A DNA stretch of 64,000 bases from Combretum micranthum (Eukaryota; Streptophyta; Magnoliopsida; Myrtales; Combretaceae), in the NCBI GenBank assembly GCA_024138025.1, contig JAMXBD010002224.1, forward strand, positions 62,001 through 126,000, in the 5' to 3' direction. The notes under the pieces are model-generated. The model was not told where the DNA came from. It searched no databases and worked only from the letters and a program-made list of their open reading frames with translations. Made by a program: the position numbers and the translations under genes. How positions within the stretch are numbered: the first letter of the stretch is position 1; every line of letters begins with the position of its first letter. Below are positions 33,756 through 45,069 of this stretch, piece by piece.

Positions 33756-34440
33756 AAGTTTGAAAATGAAGAAGTGTCATATTTAAATCTTGTTTGATAA
33801 GTTTTATGTCTTCTAATGACCATTATATAAGCTATAACATAGTTTATTTGGTCACGCACATCTAATCGTACTAGTTAATTTAAGAAAACATCTTTAAAAA
33901 TTCATTTAAGGCTTCTACATAATTCTTAGATTACCCTTAAGTTGAAATTTAAAGTTTATGCGATTGAGTATTCTTAGGGTTTATCTTACACGATTTAGTT
34001 TTCTGGGCCTAAAAGGTCAAATTAAGGTTATAGTATCATAAGACCTAGAATTTTCTAAATAACATGTTGGTGAAATCAAAACTTTTAATTGAAGTCTAGA
34101 TTTTTAGTTATTGATCTGCTTTTAGTCCTATCGCGTATTTAGTAACCATAACAATTCATCTTTAATCTATCATCTTATAACCAATAGGTTTTATAAATCA
34201 ATCATTTTCTATTGCACTAGAAATCTAAGACCAATTATGATCACTAGATGAGTTATTCACTCGAGACACAAAATCTTGTCTTTGATATCTTTAATTAATA
34301 AAAAAAATTCTATTCGAGTTTAAACATATTAAAGAGATCATGACTATACATAGTTCTTATATGAGGTTTTTGATTGCTTATATATTCTCCATCTATTATG
34401 AATTCTACTACTAATATTTTTACATGATAATGAAACATCT
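33756..34440 (-). other. 3' non-coding region of gypsy copy B
   Basis: The reverse complement matches copy A 60800-61430 (blocks around TTGATTGCTTATATATTC, ATGAGTTATT, and AAACTTATCAAACAAGAT). It has no frame of note. Confidence 0.65.
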
Positions 34441-34449
34441 CAAGGATTA

Positions 34450-34720
34450 CACCTCTCCCCTTTCCCTCCCCCCACCAAATTAAGTTTTGTCCTCAAAGCT
34501 TGATATGTACCTAGCATATCAAATAGTTGAGGGTATTTTTTGTTGACTTCATCCTCTTATTCCTACATTGCCTCTTCTGTTTGTGGATCCCGTAGAACTT
34601 TGACATATCGAATCACTTTGTTTTTAAGTGCTTGCGCCTTGCTATCCATTCTTCAAATTGGATGCTTGTCATATGTTAAGTTCTCCTTGAGTGCAATTGG
34701 CTTTAATTCAACTATCATAT
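34450..34720 (-). pseudogene. Chromodomain-like C-terminus of gypsy copy B pol
   Basis: The minus strand reads an R-x-M-D-S-K-A-Q-A-L-K-N-K-V-I-R-Y-V-K-V-L block, then a YPQLFDMLG end. This is the position and form of the chromodomain region behind integrase in plant chromoviruses, which is thought to bind histone marks and guide integration. Stops interrupt it. The plus frame at 34540-34722 is its shadow. Confidence 0.6.
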
Positions 34721-35700
34721 GAGGCTCTGGAACATACTTTCATAGCACTGATACATGAAATACATTGTATATTCTTGTGAGATTTGGAGGTAAAGCCAAA
34801 CAACAAGCCAGGTCTCCTACTCTGTCCAATATTTCAAAAGGTTCAATATATGCAGGACTCAATTTCCATTGAGTTCGACTTCAATGAAGACTTTTGATAG
34901 GGTTTATTTTAAGGTAAACATGATCTCCAACCTTAAATTCAAGTTCTCTTCTTTTCATGTTAGCCCAACTCTTTTGAGTGGTAGTTGTTGTTGTATGCAA
35001 ATTCTACCAAAGGTAAGTTTTGATAAACTCAAGTTGCCGTATAGACTCAGAGTAGTGACAAGATAGGAGCGACCCACATAATCATTGATGAAGAGAGGAA
35101 AGGGATCAAACATATTGTATAGTCCTTTCTGCTTCCCCATTAGTTTGGGATGATAAGAAGCACTAAACTGTAATCGTTTTCCCAGTGCTTTCTGTAGTCC
35201 AGTCCAGTGCAGTACTTAGAAACAAACCTCGGGTCTTTATTCAACACAATTCCAGTAGGTATCCCATGCAACCTAACAATTTCCTTTAAGTATATTCATG
35301 TTAGCTTCTCCAATGAATATGCCACATTTATTAGTAGGAAATGAGCTGATTTGGTGAGTCTATCCATAATTATCCATATAGCACTGTGTCCTACATTGGT
35401 CTTGGTAATTTGATCCCGTTTTCCATTCTAGAATCGACAAAGGTTGTAGTAATCCACCTGGTCTTTGATGTTCAACTTCTACCCCGTGACACACATCACA
35501 TTTAGTAACAAACTTAGAGATATCTTTCTTCATTCCACTCCACCAATATGCACTTTTTAATTCTTGATACGTTTTGCTTTCTCCTCGATGAACTGCATAT
35601 CTAAAATAATGAGCCTCATGCATTATCTCCGTCTTTAAGTCCAAATTATTAGGTACACATAGTCTTTTGTTCAACCTGAGAACTCCTTCCTCATCTACTC
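34721..35700 (-). pseudogene. Integrase of gypsy copy B
   Basis: The frame 35674-35360 carries the zinc-binding H-x-x-H...C-x-x-C domain (EAHYFRYAVHRGESKTYQ, then KFVTKCDVC) and WWSGMKKDI. It breaks in the catalytic core after YQDQC. The remaining core and the C-terminal part run in fragments to about 34720. Confidence 0.7.
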
Positions 35701-36964
35701 AAAAATCTTTATGCTTACTTTAGGATACCCCCTGCATAATTCCATGGAATCCTTTGTCTTGTTTTTGTGCTTCCTTAATTTAATGGAGTATGGTAGGTTC
35801 CACGTTCAAATTATCAATCTCATCTTCGGAATTTTGTATTGTAAGCTCCAAAGTTAGCCTATCAAATTCCTTAATAAGTTCTCTTTGCTCTAATAGCATT
35901 GAAGCTATTTCTCCATAGCTTTTTCGGCTTCATTAGCAGCAGCATTAGCCCTTCCTGGATGATAATTGATGCTTAAATCATAATCCTTAATGAATTCCAG
36001 CCATCTACGCTATCTCATGTTCAATTCCTATTGAGTGAATATATACTTCAGACTCTTATGATTTGTATATATCTCATACCTTTGCCCATATAAATAATGC
36101 CTCCATATTTTGAAAGCAAAAACAATAGCAGCTAATTCTAAATCGTCTGTGGGATAATTCATTTCACGTGGTTTTACCTGTATGGATGCATATCTATTAC
36201 TTTTTCATTTTGTATCAATACATATCCTAATCCATTTCTTCATGCGTCACTATAAATAGCATAAGGATCTTTATCATTGGGTTAGACTAATATTAAGGCT
36301 GTTACTTGTCTTTTCTTTAGTTTTTGAAAACTTTGCTCTTATTTCTCATTCCATTCAATTTTCTCATTCTTCCTTGTTAGCTGAGTTAATGGTCGAGAAA
36401 TCTTAGAAAAGTCTTATACAAACTTCCTATAATACCCAGCTAATTCCAAGAAACTTCTTACTTCAGTGACCATCTTTGGTCTCTTCCATTCAGCAATGGC
36501 TTTGACTTTTGTAAGATCTACAAATATTCCTTTGATAGATACAATTTGTCCAAGAAAAGATATACTCTTAAGCTAAAATTCACATTTGGATAATTTGTCG
36601 TATAACTTATTTTCCCATAATATTTTTATTACCTTCCTCAAATGTTTTTCCTGTTGTTCCTCAGAAGGTAAGTATACCAGTATATCATCAATAAAACTAT
36701 CACATAAATATCTAACTAAGGCCGAAATATCTAATTCATTAAATCCATAAAGATTGTCGAGGCATTCGTTAGTTCAAATAACATGACCAATAACTCATAG
36801 TGCCCATACCGAGTCCGAAATGCAGTCTTAGATACATCCTCTACCTTGATTTGAATTTGATGGTATCCTGATTTTGGATCAATACAAGAGAATACATTTG
36901 CTTCTCACAATAGATCAAACAAATCATCAATTCTTAGTAGTGGATATTTATTCTTTATGGTAAC
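35701..36964 (-). pseudogene. pol: RT and RNase H of gypsy copy B
   Basis: Continues from 36965 with RT blocks in broken frames: [12 protein letters not shown] near 36890, the catalytic FIDDILVY near 36690, VSIKGIFVD near 36540, and RNase H near 36300-36060 (YSDA, NGLGYVL, then [14 protein letters not shown]). The catalytic FIDD motif is intact here, unlike in copy A, but stops before and after it prevent expression. Confidence 0.7.
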
Positions 36965-37741
36965 TCAATTTAGTTCTCGATAATTTATACATAGCGTCAT
37001 GGAGCCATCCTTCTTTTTGACAAACAAAATTGGTGCTCCCCATGATGATACACTAGGACGAATAAATCCTTTATCTATCAATTCTTGCAATAACACTTTT
37101 AATTCCTTTAATTCCATTGTTGCCATTCGATAAGGTGGTTTTGATACAGGTTCTATTCCTGGTATCAAATTAATGGAAAACTCTACTTCCCTTGGTGGTG
37201 GTAAACCTAGTAACTCCTTTGGAAACACATTCGGATATTCACATACAGTCTTGATAGTTTGAATATCTGGTTTCTCTAGTTCACCTTCCATAGCACTCAT
37301 TATACTTTTTCTTAACTCCACAACTTCCTTTTCATCAATTCCAATAACGGTCATTGTAGTACCACACTCTTTAAGCACTTCTTCTATGAAGTTCTCCCTT
37401 TTTCCTTGGCAATCAACGAATGATATTGTTTTAATTTGATAGTCGATTTTAGCTCTTGTTGTAGTCAACCAAGTCATTCTTAAAATGACTTCATATTTGC
37501 ATATTTCTGCCATGATAAGGTCATCAAATGATTCTCGTTCACCTATTCTTAGCGGACATTTTCTTGCTATCTCATGAGTTATGACCATGCCTCCCATGGG
37601 AGTAGAAATCCCTAATCCCTTATCCATAGTTTCACATGTTAGTCTTATTTGTCTTGCTAATTCAACATTGATGAAGGAATGCGTAGCGCTCGTGTCAAAT
37701 AACACATGTGACCTGTCACTGGCATGGTTCCTATTTATCAT
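36965..37741 (-). pseudogene. pol: Protease and RT start of gypsy copy B (longest open part)
   Basis: Open frame of 258 residues beginning [23 protein letters not shown]. The retropepsin motif is DTSATHSF in place of the usual DSGATHSF; the catalytic Asp is kept but the Ser-Gly is changed, so activity is doubtful. The RT N-terminal part follows: [20 protein letters not shown] near residue 167, PPYRMA near 203, [20 protein letters not shown] near 230, and CINYRELN at the end. A stop closes the frame at 36965, although homology to RT runs on. Confidence 0.8.
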
Positions 37742-37861
37742 ATATTTACTCTATGTTATTTAGTAGAAGATTTCTAATTTGTGGATTTAAGTGCATTTGT
37801 GTACTATAACATAACAAAATCTTATTTACATACCTACAATAACTCCAGTGTCTTCAATAGC

Positions 37862-38667
37862 AGCACTAATCCTATTATGAAAGTCTGCCTTTTTAACTCA
37901 TCACTATCTTTGTACACATTAGGGTCAAACTGTAATAATTAATTAAACTCATATTCATACTCATCAACGGTTTTGCTCCCTTGAGTTAGATTCATCAAAT
38001 CAGTGCTATATTTAGCCTTCAAACTTACTAGGAAATATTCTTTTAGAAACTCTAGTCTAAACACTTCCCAAGTGACTGGCTGTGGTAATGTCCTTCGAGA
38101 GTCCCACCAAATTCTTGCCTACATGTAATAATATGATCCATAAGATATGTTTAGAGCTTCAAGTACTTGAAATACTTCAACTGACCTTTCAATTTGAGTC
38201 CTTCAATCCTTGACTTCTTAAGATTTGTTGGGAAGCGCTTCAAAGTACCTATTGCATTTGTTGAATTTGAGGAAAATATTACTTTGGGGTCCAAGTGGTG
38301 GCAGCGGTGGTAGGTCATGTTCAGGCTGAGGTGGTGATTGTACTTCTGCAACATGTCTAGTACATTGTTCTAAACCTCCAGGTTTAACATTTAGTGGTTA
38401 AACTAGTGCATTTTGATTCCTTACTCTTCCAATTGCCACTTGATCCATGTTTGGCACCTCTGCTAGAGGTAGCATTACCTAATGAGTATCTTCCCCTCGT
38501 AATGCTTGTAATATCAAGCCAATTTGTTGTTGAATTGCTAATAATATTGTCTCTAGGTGATCTTGAGGTTATACAGGTACATTATTAGACTGGTTTTCTT
38601 GTGAATGCTCACTTCTTTTTCTATTGGCCTCAGCTCTTGTCCTTGGTGCTCTATCATCATTAAACAT
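37862..38667 (-). pseudogene. gag: gag of gypsy copy B with internal deletion
   Basis: Start codon at 38667-38665, equivalent to the gag start of copy C at 31748. It shares the Gln/Pro-rich region and capsid fragments with C. Near 37870 the sequence jumps directly from the capsid end to the segment just before protease. About 570 bp present in copy C (roughly 30480-31060), including the zinc knuckle, is absent. The minus frame 38354-38151 belongs to it. Confidence 0.65.
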
Positions 38668-38939
38668 ACTCTAAGTACCATTTCTCCATTTAAAGTAAAA
38701 GTTTATTTATCAATGATATTTAGTCTTTATGCTAATCATATGGAAAACTCATAAATCTACATAACCACACATCTATTATTACTAGCAAACATTAGTTCAT
38801 ATATTAAATAGTATGATCAAAAGTCCATAATACATACTCTCCATTAGAAGAGAGCTACAAACATAACTATCATGTTTAGTGCTAGTATATACATAACAAA
38901 ATTGGCCTTAAACTAACATATTAACTCCTTAGTCTTCCG

Positions 38940-40045
38940 TATCATATACTATTGCTCATGTACTATCACTAACACATCCCTTCTTCAATTCTCTTTTCTA
39001 AGATCAGAATACAAAGGCTTCTTGCCCTTATCCTTAGTATCCAACTCAGGATATTCCTCCATGCTTTTAGAGTCACTCTCACTCTCGTCCATCATGTCAT
39101 GATTTCTTCTTGGGGTAAAAGTCTTGGATTTTGCTCTCTAATAGTCACTCCTCCTGCTTTTGAAATCTCTGGCCTTGCCGGTACTGGAACAACCTCTTCC
39201 CAAGGCTTCCACTCTATCTACTTACATTTTGGTATTTCAGCTTCCCATAGAATCCATCCACGAAATGGAGGTCCAAGATATGGATGCAAAGGCTCGGGCT
39301 AATATGCATGCATATATGCATCATACACACGTCCATATGTCTCATTCGCTAATGCCAAAACCTCTTGTAGATAGTTATCCTAAGCTTTTTTCTTAATTCT
39401 AGCTTCTCTCTCTTCCATGTTAGCTTCTCTTACTGGTGCCTCAAACATGCCAACTTTAGGTGCTTGAGGCCTAAGCTCTATAAGGTGTGGCACTCTATTC
39501 ACCATTTTATCATGTGAATTTGTCCTATGCATATGTTGTGGAACTCTTTTTGGTATCACTGGTGGTCTAGCCAACAAAACATCTTAAGGAAGTTGACTAC
39601 TGATAATATGCTCTAGCATCTTATCATCACCGAATGGATTAGTATCCCTCATACCCATGTGATTAGTCCTCATGTCATGAGCATATATTTTTCCATTTCC
39701 AATAGATTCCTAGATGCAAAAATCTAGAGGCCTGGGAGATTTCTCAGAAACAATAAACACAATGTCCTCTATCTCAACTCCACCCCTACTCATCTTTGCT
39801 AACCTTTCCAACCTATATATCACTTCCACTAGAGTACCTTGATTTGAAAATGCCCTCTCTATTAAAAACAACCACTCTTTGAATACAGGTGACAACCATT
39901 TCTTCCAGGTGTTATATATCTCATCAAGTTCTCTAGTAATGCCACTCAATGCTAGATCTTCTAACAGCACTCTAGGTCTCCTTCTATACTTTGCCAAACT
40001 TTCCAATTCTAGCATGGCAAAAGATTCCCACTTCACCAAGGATGT
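38940..40045 (-). pseudogene. Pre-gag region (ORFx) of gypsy copy B, unknown product
   Basis: Coding-like region between primer site and gag. The frame 40039-39710 reads MVKWESFAMLELESLAKYRR, then a Trp-containing YNTWKKWL segment, ERAFSNQGTLVEVIYRLERL and a GGVEIEDIVFIV block. 39577-39380 reads LARPPVIPKRVP, SHDKMVNRV and REANMEEREARIKK. Further down a GPPFRGW(I/M) segment follows. It is collinear in all three copies and is not gag, which starts separately at 38667. Ogre elements also have an ORF before gag, but this family has a chromodomain and a Met-tRNA primer site. No domain recognised. Confidence 0.55.
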
Positions 40046-40238
40046 AGCTTGATCATTCTACAACAAAATAAAAATGCATGATTGGTCATAATCATATAAC
40101 TTTATTTCATTCACTTAATTCTTTCTACCCATTTTATCTATTCTATATAAATTACCTATGCTAAACTACTTCTATGACTATCCTTTTTCTGTTCTTGGTG
40201 TTCTTACATATATCCATCTTTCTTATTCCTGCAACTGA

Positions 40239-40250
40239 GCTCCGATACCA
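40239..40250 (-). promoter_or_regulatory. Primer binding site of gypsy copy B
   Basis: The minus strand reads TGGTATCGGAGC, eight bases inside the LTR end at 40258. Initiator Met tRNA type with one change. Copy A has TGGTATCAAAGC at the equivalent place. Confidence 0.75.
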
Positions 40251-40257
40251 ACTTTCT

Positions 40258-40466
40258 TATCACACCCCAAAGGATACCCTAATTGTACTGTACTATAAGT
40301 ATATTTGCTTGATAAGAAATGATGTATATACATAAGTCACATAATAACAAAGAAATAAACTACATATAAAAGTCTAAATAATAGTTATTACAGGCTGTTT
40401 TAGTAAACTTAAAGACTGGTAACATATTTTGAAGATAAAATTACTATGATAGCTACTTTATAGATC
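40258..40466 (-). repeat. 5' LTR of gypsy copy B, truncated end
   Basis: The minus strand ends GGTGTGATA at 40258. About 200 bp matches, in reverse complement, 43260-43531 of copy A's LTR. Homology stops near 40466, where sequence in the opposite orientation begins, so the rest of this LTR is missing or displaced. Confidence 0.65.
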
Positions 40467-43400
40467 TATACAAGATATTTTCATTAAATAATAGATAAGT
40501 GTAAAAGGCAAGCCTAGAATCTTTTTCTTCCTATTCTTACCATCCCACATACACACATTCAATAAGGAATATCTAGAGACTAACCAATCATAAGATACCA
40601 ACTTTAATGAATTAAATAATGAACACAAGATAAGGAAACAGGTCATTTTCAAAGCGATATTATAGAAAATTCTATTGTTGTCGTGCACATGGAAAACCTC
40701 CTAAATTCCAATAGACATCAACATCAACCAGTAGTGTAGGATCTCATCAATATCTCTATAATAAATGAACTTAATGAATAAACAAACAAATTGACCCAAA
40801 AAAAAAACCCTAGAATGCCCTATGAATTGCCGTGAGAAGCATTGTACCCACATAATACACATCAACATCAGACATAACTAAAATATCTAGATAGTATCGC
40901 TATAACTAATGACCCTAATTTATAAAATAACAAACAAGTGGACCCTAGAAAGCTTAAATCTGCCATGAGTTCCATCTCTTTACAAAAGGAGATATCAACT
41001 TCAGAAGACAAAACAAAATCACTTGGAAAAAGAAACTGTAAGTAGCCAATTTCCTCACTTTTTTGAAAACCCAAACCATGAGCTTCTAAGAAGGACTGAT
41101 AGCCCACTTTCTCATCCATTAAATAACATAAAACAATCCCTTTCCAAGCATCCAAATCAAACAGAATCAATAAACATCAAGGGACCACAAAAATAAGGTA
41201 AATATGGTCTTAATCAAGTAGTTAAATTTTAAAATTCAAATCACTCACTTTTTTTGTTGTTACCTTAGGTTCAGCCACTATAGGAAAGGGGAGTATTTTG
41301 TCTCAATCTCTATCCACTCGAGGTAATTTCTACACTACCCTAAGTTTATATTATATTTATGAATAGAAAATTAGGAAAATCAAATAAATAGATTGAGATC
41401 CATACTGTAGGATATTCGACCAACATAGCATATTGTGCCTATTATGTATGAAATGGAATAAAGTCTAGATTACATTAAGTGTTATGATCATAGAATCTGA
41501 GTTATGAAGTAAAAACTAAATGAAATGGGCATTGCTAAACCTAACAATAAGAATTTAACACTATAGTATTCATTATATTCTAAGATGAGTTCAAATGACT
41601 TTATATGAAATACAACACATAATCTTGAGTGTAGATGAGATCTAATAGAAATTGAATTGGAGAAACCATAGAAAATTTACCCTAAACCCCATGGCCTTAT
41701 ATTGAGATAACTAATTTAATCAAAATAAAAACTTAGATTGAAGATCAAGATAAACAAAATGAAAATAAAATTCGATATAGATTTTGGTACAATAGGGATT
41801 GATGAACTATAAATGAGATAATATGTGAAAACTCTAAACAAAGACATTAGAAGAAGGAATAAGCCTAAAATAAAGGTCATAAAGTATAAAATGAAAAGTT
41901 GGACATGTTTAAGTATTTCTTAGATTTCATACCATAAGTAGAATTACACCAGTAATTTGGATAAGATGAGCAAATCATTAGATAGTACTCTAAACAAGCT
42001 TTTCAACGCCTATTTATAAGCAAAAATCCGAGTTAAAATGAATACTATAGATTAAATTAAAGATTAGGTATCAAAACCTCATATTTATAGTAATTTAAGC
42101 TACTTTTTCTAAGTACACTCATACGAATTTTATAATAATAAAAGAAATATTAGACTTTATGAGCTCAAAAATGACTATTCATATGATAAAATGGGATTAG
42201 AAATGAGAAAATAGGATTAAGAGAAATAAAACCGAATTTAGGACACTTAAGCCCCAGCAGAAAGAATTATATAGTTTCTATGTATTAATAGATGATTTAT
42301 AATTCTCTTATAGGTGATATCAATCCCTTGAGAGAAATTCCAGAAGATTACTACGACTAACGACGAGCAAGTGAGTAACTCTGATATATTATATTGCTGT
42401 GATTGTAATATTAGTTACATTTATAATAAATTAATTGAATAAGACTGTGGTGATTGTGGGGTTAGGAATATTGCTTGTTATATGGTGTATGAACTGGATG
42501 CTAAGATTATGCTATTAAAGCGATAATTGAATTGCTTGTGGAAATTGTTTGGGCATGTTAGATATTGTATGTGAATTGCTTGATCACCCGAGAAATTTAC
42601 ATAAAACTATAAGGCCTTTAAATTTAAAAGATCATGCATTACACGACTTCTATATATTGCACAAAAGTGACAACCCGCTATGTGTTAGTGTTTCGATTCC
42701 CTGATAATATTTGGTTTTCTAGATGAAATGTTCCTAGTTCTATGTAAGATTATCTTTGTTTTGTTCAGTTCCACATGAACAAACTAGCAAGAGGAGGAAT
42801 GCCGCCCATGGTATTGGAATGAAATGACTAACAATTAATAGTTTTTAAGTTCTAAAGGAAATTGAGTGTTAAAAATACACATAAAGAAAGTGATAAAATA
42901 ATGTGAGATTTGTTTTTGTTCCTAGTGTTCTTACTTTCTCTTTGGCATGAGTCATAAGGACAAATTCCTTGACTTAGTTCCTTCAACCCCAATGAGAAAG
43001 CGTAAATCTCCATCCTATTTAATTTCAGTTGGTCTAAGCTTGTATTGAGCATATGTTTGAGTGATACATTGCATTTGCTTGCTAGTAAACTTGCTTTATA
43101 TGCTTGATATGTAATATGTGATGGCTACTTCATTGACCTGTAGATATGCTCACACTCCTACAGATTTCTATAGGTTCTCCAACGACCTTAGTTAGTACCA
43201 TCGTGGAAATTTGAGCCGGTAGGGATCTAAAGCTAGAAGGGAATGGGAATGGGAATGGGTAGAAGATCTATAATGTAGCTATAGTAATTTTATCTTCAAA
43301 TTATGTTACCAGTCTTTAAGTTTACTAAACCATCTATAATAACTATTATTTAGACTTTATATGTAGTTTATTTCTTTGTTATTATAAACTTATGTATATA

Positions 43401-43531
43401 CATCATTTCTTATCAAGTAATCTAAAAGATCCTGTTTCATAAGTCACATTCCTTAGAGTAACTAGTTGCATTATACATCAATCAAATATACTTATAGTAC
43501 AATACAATAGGGTACCCTTTGAGGTGTGATA
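40467..43531 (+). repeat. 5' LTR of gypsy copy A (about 3 kb)
   Basis: The right end is fixed by the terminus GGTGTGATA at 43531 and the primer site just after it. 40470-40680 matches 61800-62010, which lies directly before the shortened 3' LTR of copy A, so the LTR appears to reach back to about 40470. Further blocks match the LTR-like copy at 28190-29310. The minus frame at 41170-40868 (100 codons) lies inside the LTR, shows no known domain and is not called. A perfect four-tract G-run lies at 43239-43259. The exact left terminus was not found. Confidence 0.6.
43239..43259 (+). promoter_or_regulatory. Potential G-quadruplex motif in the gypsy LTR
   Basis: (GGGAAT)3GGG: four runs of exactly three G with three-base AAT loops, a canonical intramolecular G4 pattern, in otherwise AT-rich DNA. 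It is located about 270 bp before the LTR end, on the coding strand of the element. Copy B's LTR is truncated before this point. Confidence 0.8.
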
Positions 43532-43538
43532 GGAAAGT

Positions 43539-43550
43539 TGGTATCAAAGC
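43539..43550 (+). promoter_or_regulatory. Primer binding site of gypsy copy A
   Basis: TGGTATCAAAGC, seven bases after the LTR end at 43531; initiator Met tRNA type with one change. Confidence 0.8.
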
Positions 43551-43724
43551 TTGGTTGCAAGAATAAGAAAGTTGGATATATGTAAGAACACCAAAAACAG
43601 AAAAAGGATAGACATAGAAGTAGTTTAGCATAGGTAATTTATATAGAATAGATAGAATGGGTGTTAAGTGAATGAAATAAATTTGCATGATTATGATTAA
43701 TCATGCATTTTTATTTTGTTGCAG

Positions 43725-44760
43725 ACTGATCAAGCTACATGCTTTGTGAAGTATGAATCTTTTGTCATGCATAATTGGAAAATTTGGTAGAGTATAGAAG
43801 AGACTTAGAGGGCTGTTAGAAGATTTGGCACTAAGTGGCATTACCAATTGTCACCTCTGTCCAAAGATGGTTGTTTTTAATAGAGAAGCATTTCCAAATC
43901 AAGGTACTCTAGTGGAAGTGATATATAGGTTGGAAAGGTTAGCAAAGATGAGTGGGGGTGGAGTTGAGATAGATGACATAGTGTTTATTATTTTAAGAAA
44001 TCTCCCAAGCATCACCTCCAGATTTTGCCATCCAAGAATCTATTGGAAATGGAAAAATCTATGCTTATGACATGAGGACTGATCACATGGGTGTAAGGGA
44101 TACTGATCCATTCAGTGATGATAAGATGCTAGAGCATATTATCAATAGTTAGCTTCCTCAAGATGTTTTGCTGGCTAGACCACTAGTGATGCTAGAAAGA
44201 GTTCCACAGCATATGCATAGGACAAATTCACATGATGAAATGATGAATAGAGTGCCATGCCATGAGAAGCTTAGGCCTCAGGTACTTAAAGTTGGCATGT
44301 TTAAGGCATCAGTAAGAGAAACTAACATGGAAGAGAGAGAAGTTAGAATTAAGAAGAAGCTAAAGATAACTATCTGCAAGAGGTTTTAGCATCAGCCAAT
44401 GAGACATACGGATGTGTATATGATGCATATATGCATGCTTATCAGCTCGAGCCTTTTCATCCATCTCTTGGACCTCCATTCGTGGATGGATTCCATGGGA
44501 AGCTGAAATACCATAATGTAAGTAGGTAGAGTGGAAGCCATGGGAAGAGGCTATTCCAGTACCAGTAGGGCTAGAGATTTCAAGGGCAGGAGGTGACCAT
44601 CAGAAAGCAAAATCCAAGACATCTACCCTAGGAAAGAAATCATGACATGATTGAAGAGAGTGAGAGTGACTCTAATAGCATGGAGGATATCTTGAGTTGG
44701 ATCCTAAGTAAGGGAAAGAAGCCTTTGTATCTTGATCTTAGAAAAGGGAATTGAAGAAGG
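43725..44760 (+). pseudogene. Pre-gag region (ORFx) of gypsy copy A, unknown product
   Basis: Collinear with copy B 40045-38940. The frame 43825-44070 carries QGTLVEVIYRLERLAKMSGG and VEIDDIVFI. The frame 44168-44389 carries LARPLVMLERVPQHMH, SHDEMMNRV and EREVRIKK. The end near 44640-44760 again has a serine/acidic run and a basic end. The match between copies persists at protein level through several frameshifts, which suggests it once coded. No domain recognised. Confidence 0.55.
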
Positions 44761-45069
44761 GACGTGTCAATGATAGTATATGAGTAGTACATGATATGGA
44801 AGACTAAGGAGTTAATAAGTTAGTGTAGTGCTAATTTTGTTATGTATATACTAGCACTAAATGTGACAGTTATGTTTGTAGCTCTCTTCTAATAGAGAGT
44901 ATGTATTATGGACTTTTTTCATGCTATGTAATATATGAACTAATGTTGTTTAGTAATAACAGATGTGTGTGGCTATGTAGATTTATGAGTTTTCCATATG
45001 ATTGGCATAAAGACTAAATATCATTGATAAATAAACTTTTACTTTAAAGAGAGAAATGGTACTAAGAGT
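44761..45069 (+). other. Spacer between ORFx and gag in gypsy copy A
   Basis: About 300 bp non-coding stretch, also present in copies B and C at the same place. Confidence 0.6.

Larger units (their letters stand above)
33756..40258 (-). mobile_element. Gypsy chromovirus copy B, near-complete but dead
   Basis: Reads, from 40258 down: primer binding site, pre-gag ORFx, gag, protease-RT, RNase H, integrase, chromodomain-like end, and a 3' non-coding stretch to about 33760 that matches 60800-61430 of copy A. The C-terminal chromodomain and the PPYRMA/KKKDGS-type RT place it in the chromovirus branch of Ty3/gypsy, probably Tekay/Del-like. The 3' LTR is not seen; the Cassandra-type LTR lies at that end. 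Confidence 0.8.

Noticed and set aside
40868..41170. 100-codon minus frame as a host gene fragment
   Set aside because: Lies within the inferred LTR of gypsy copy A, no recognisable domain, no supporting structure.
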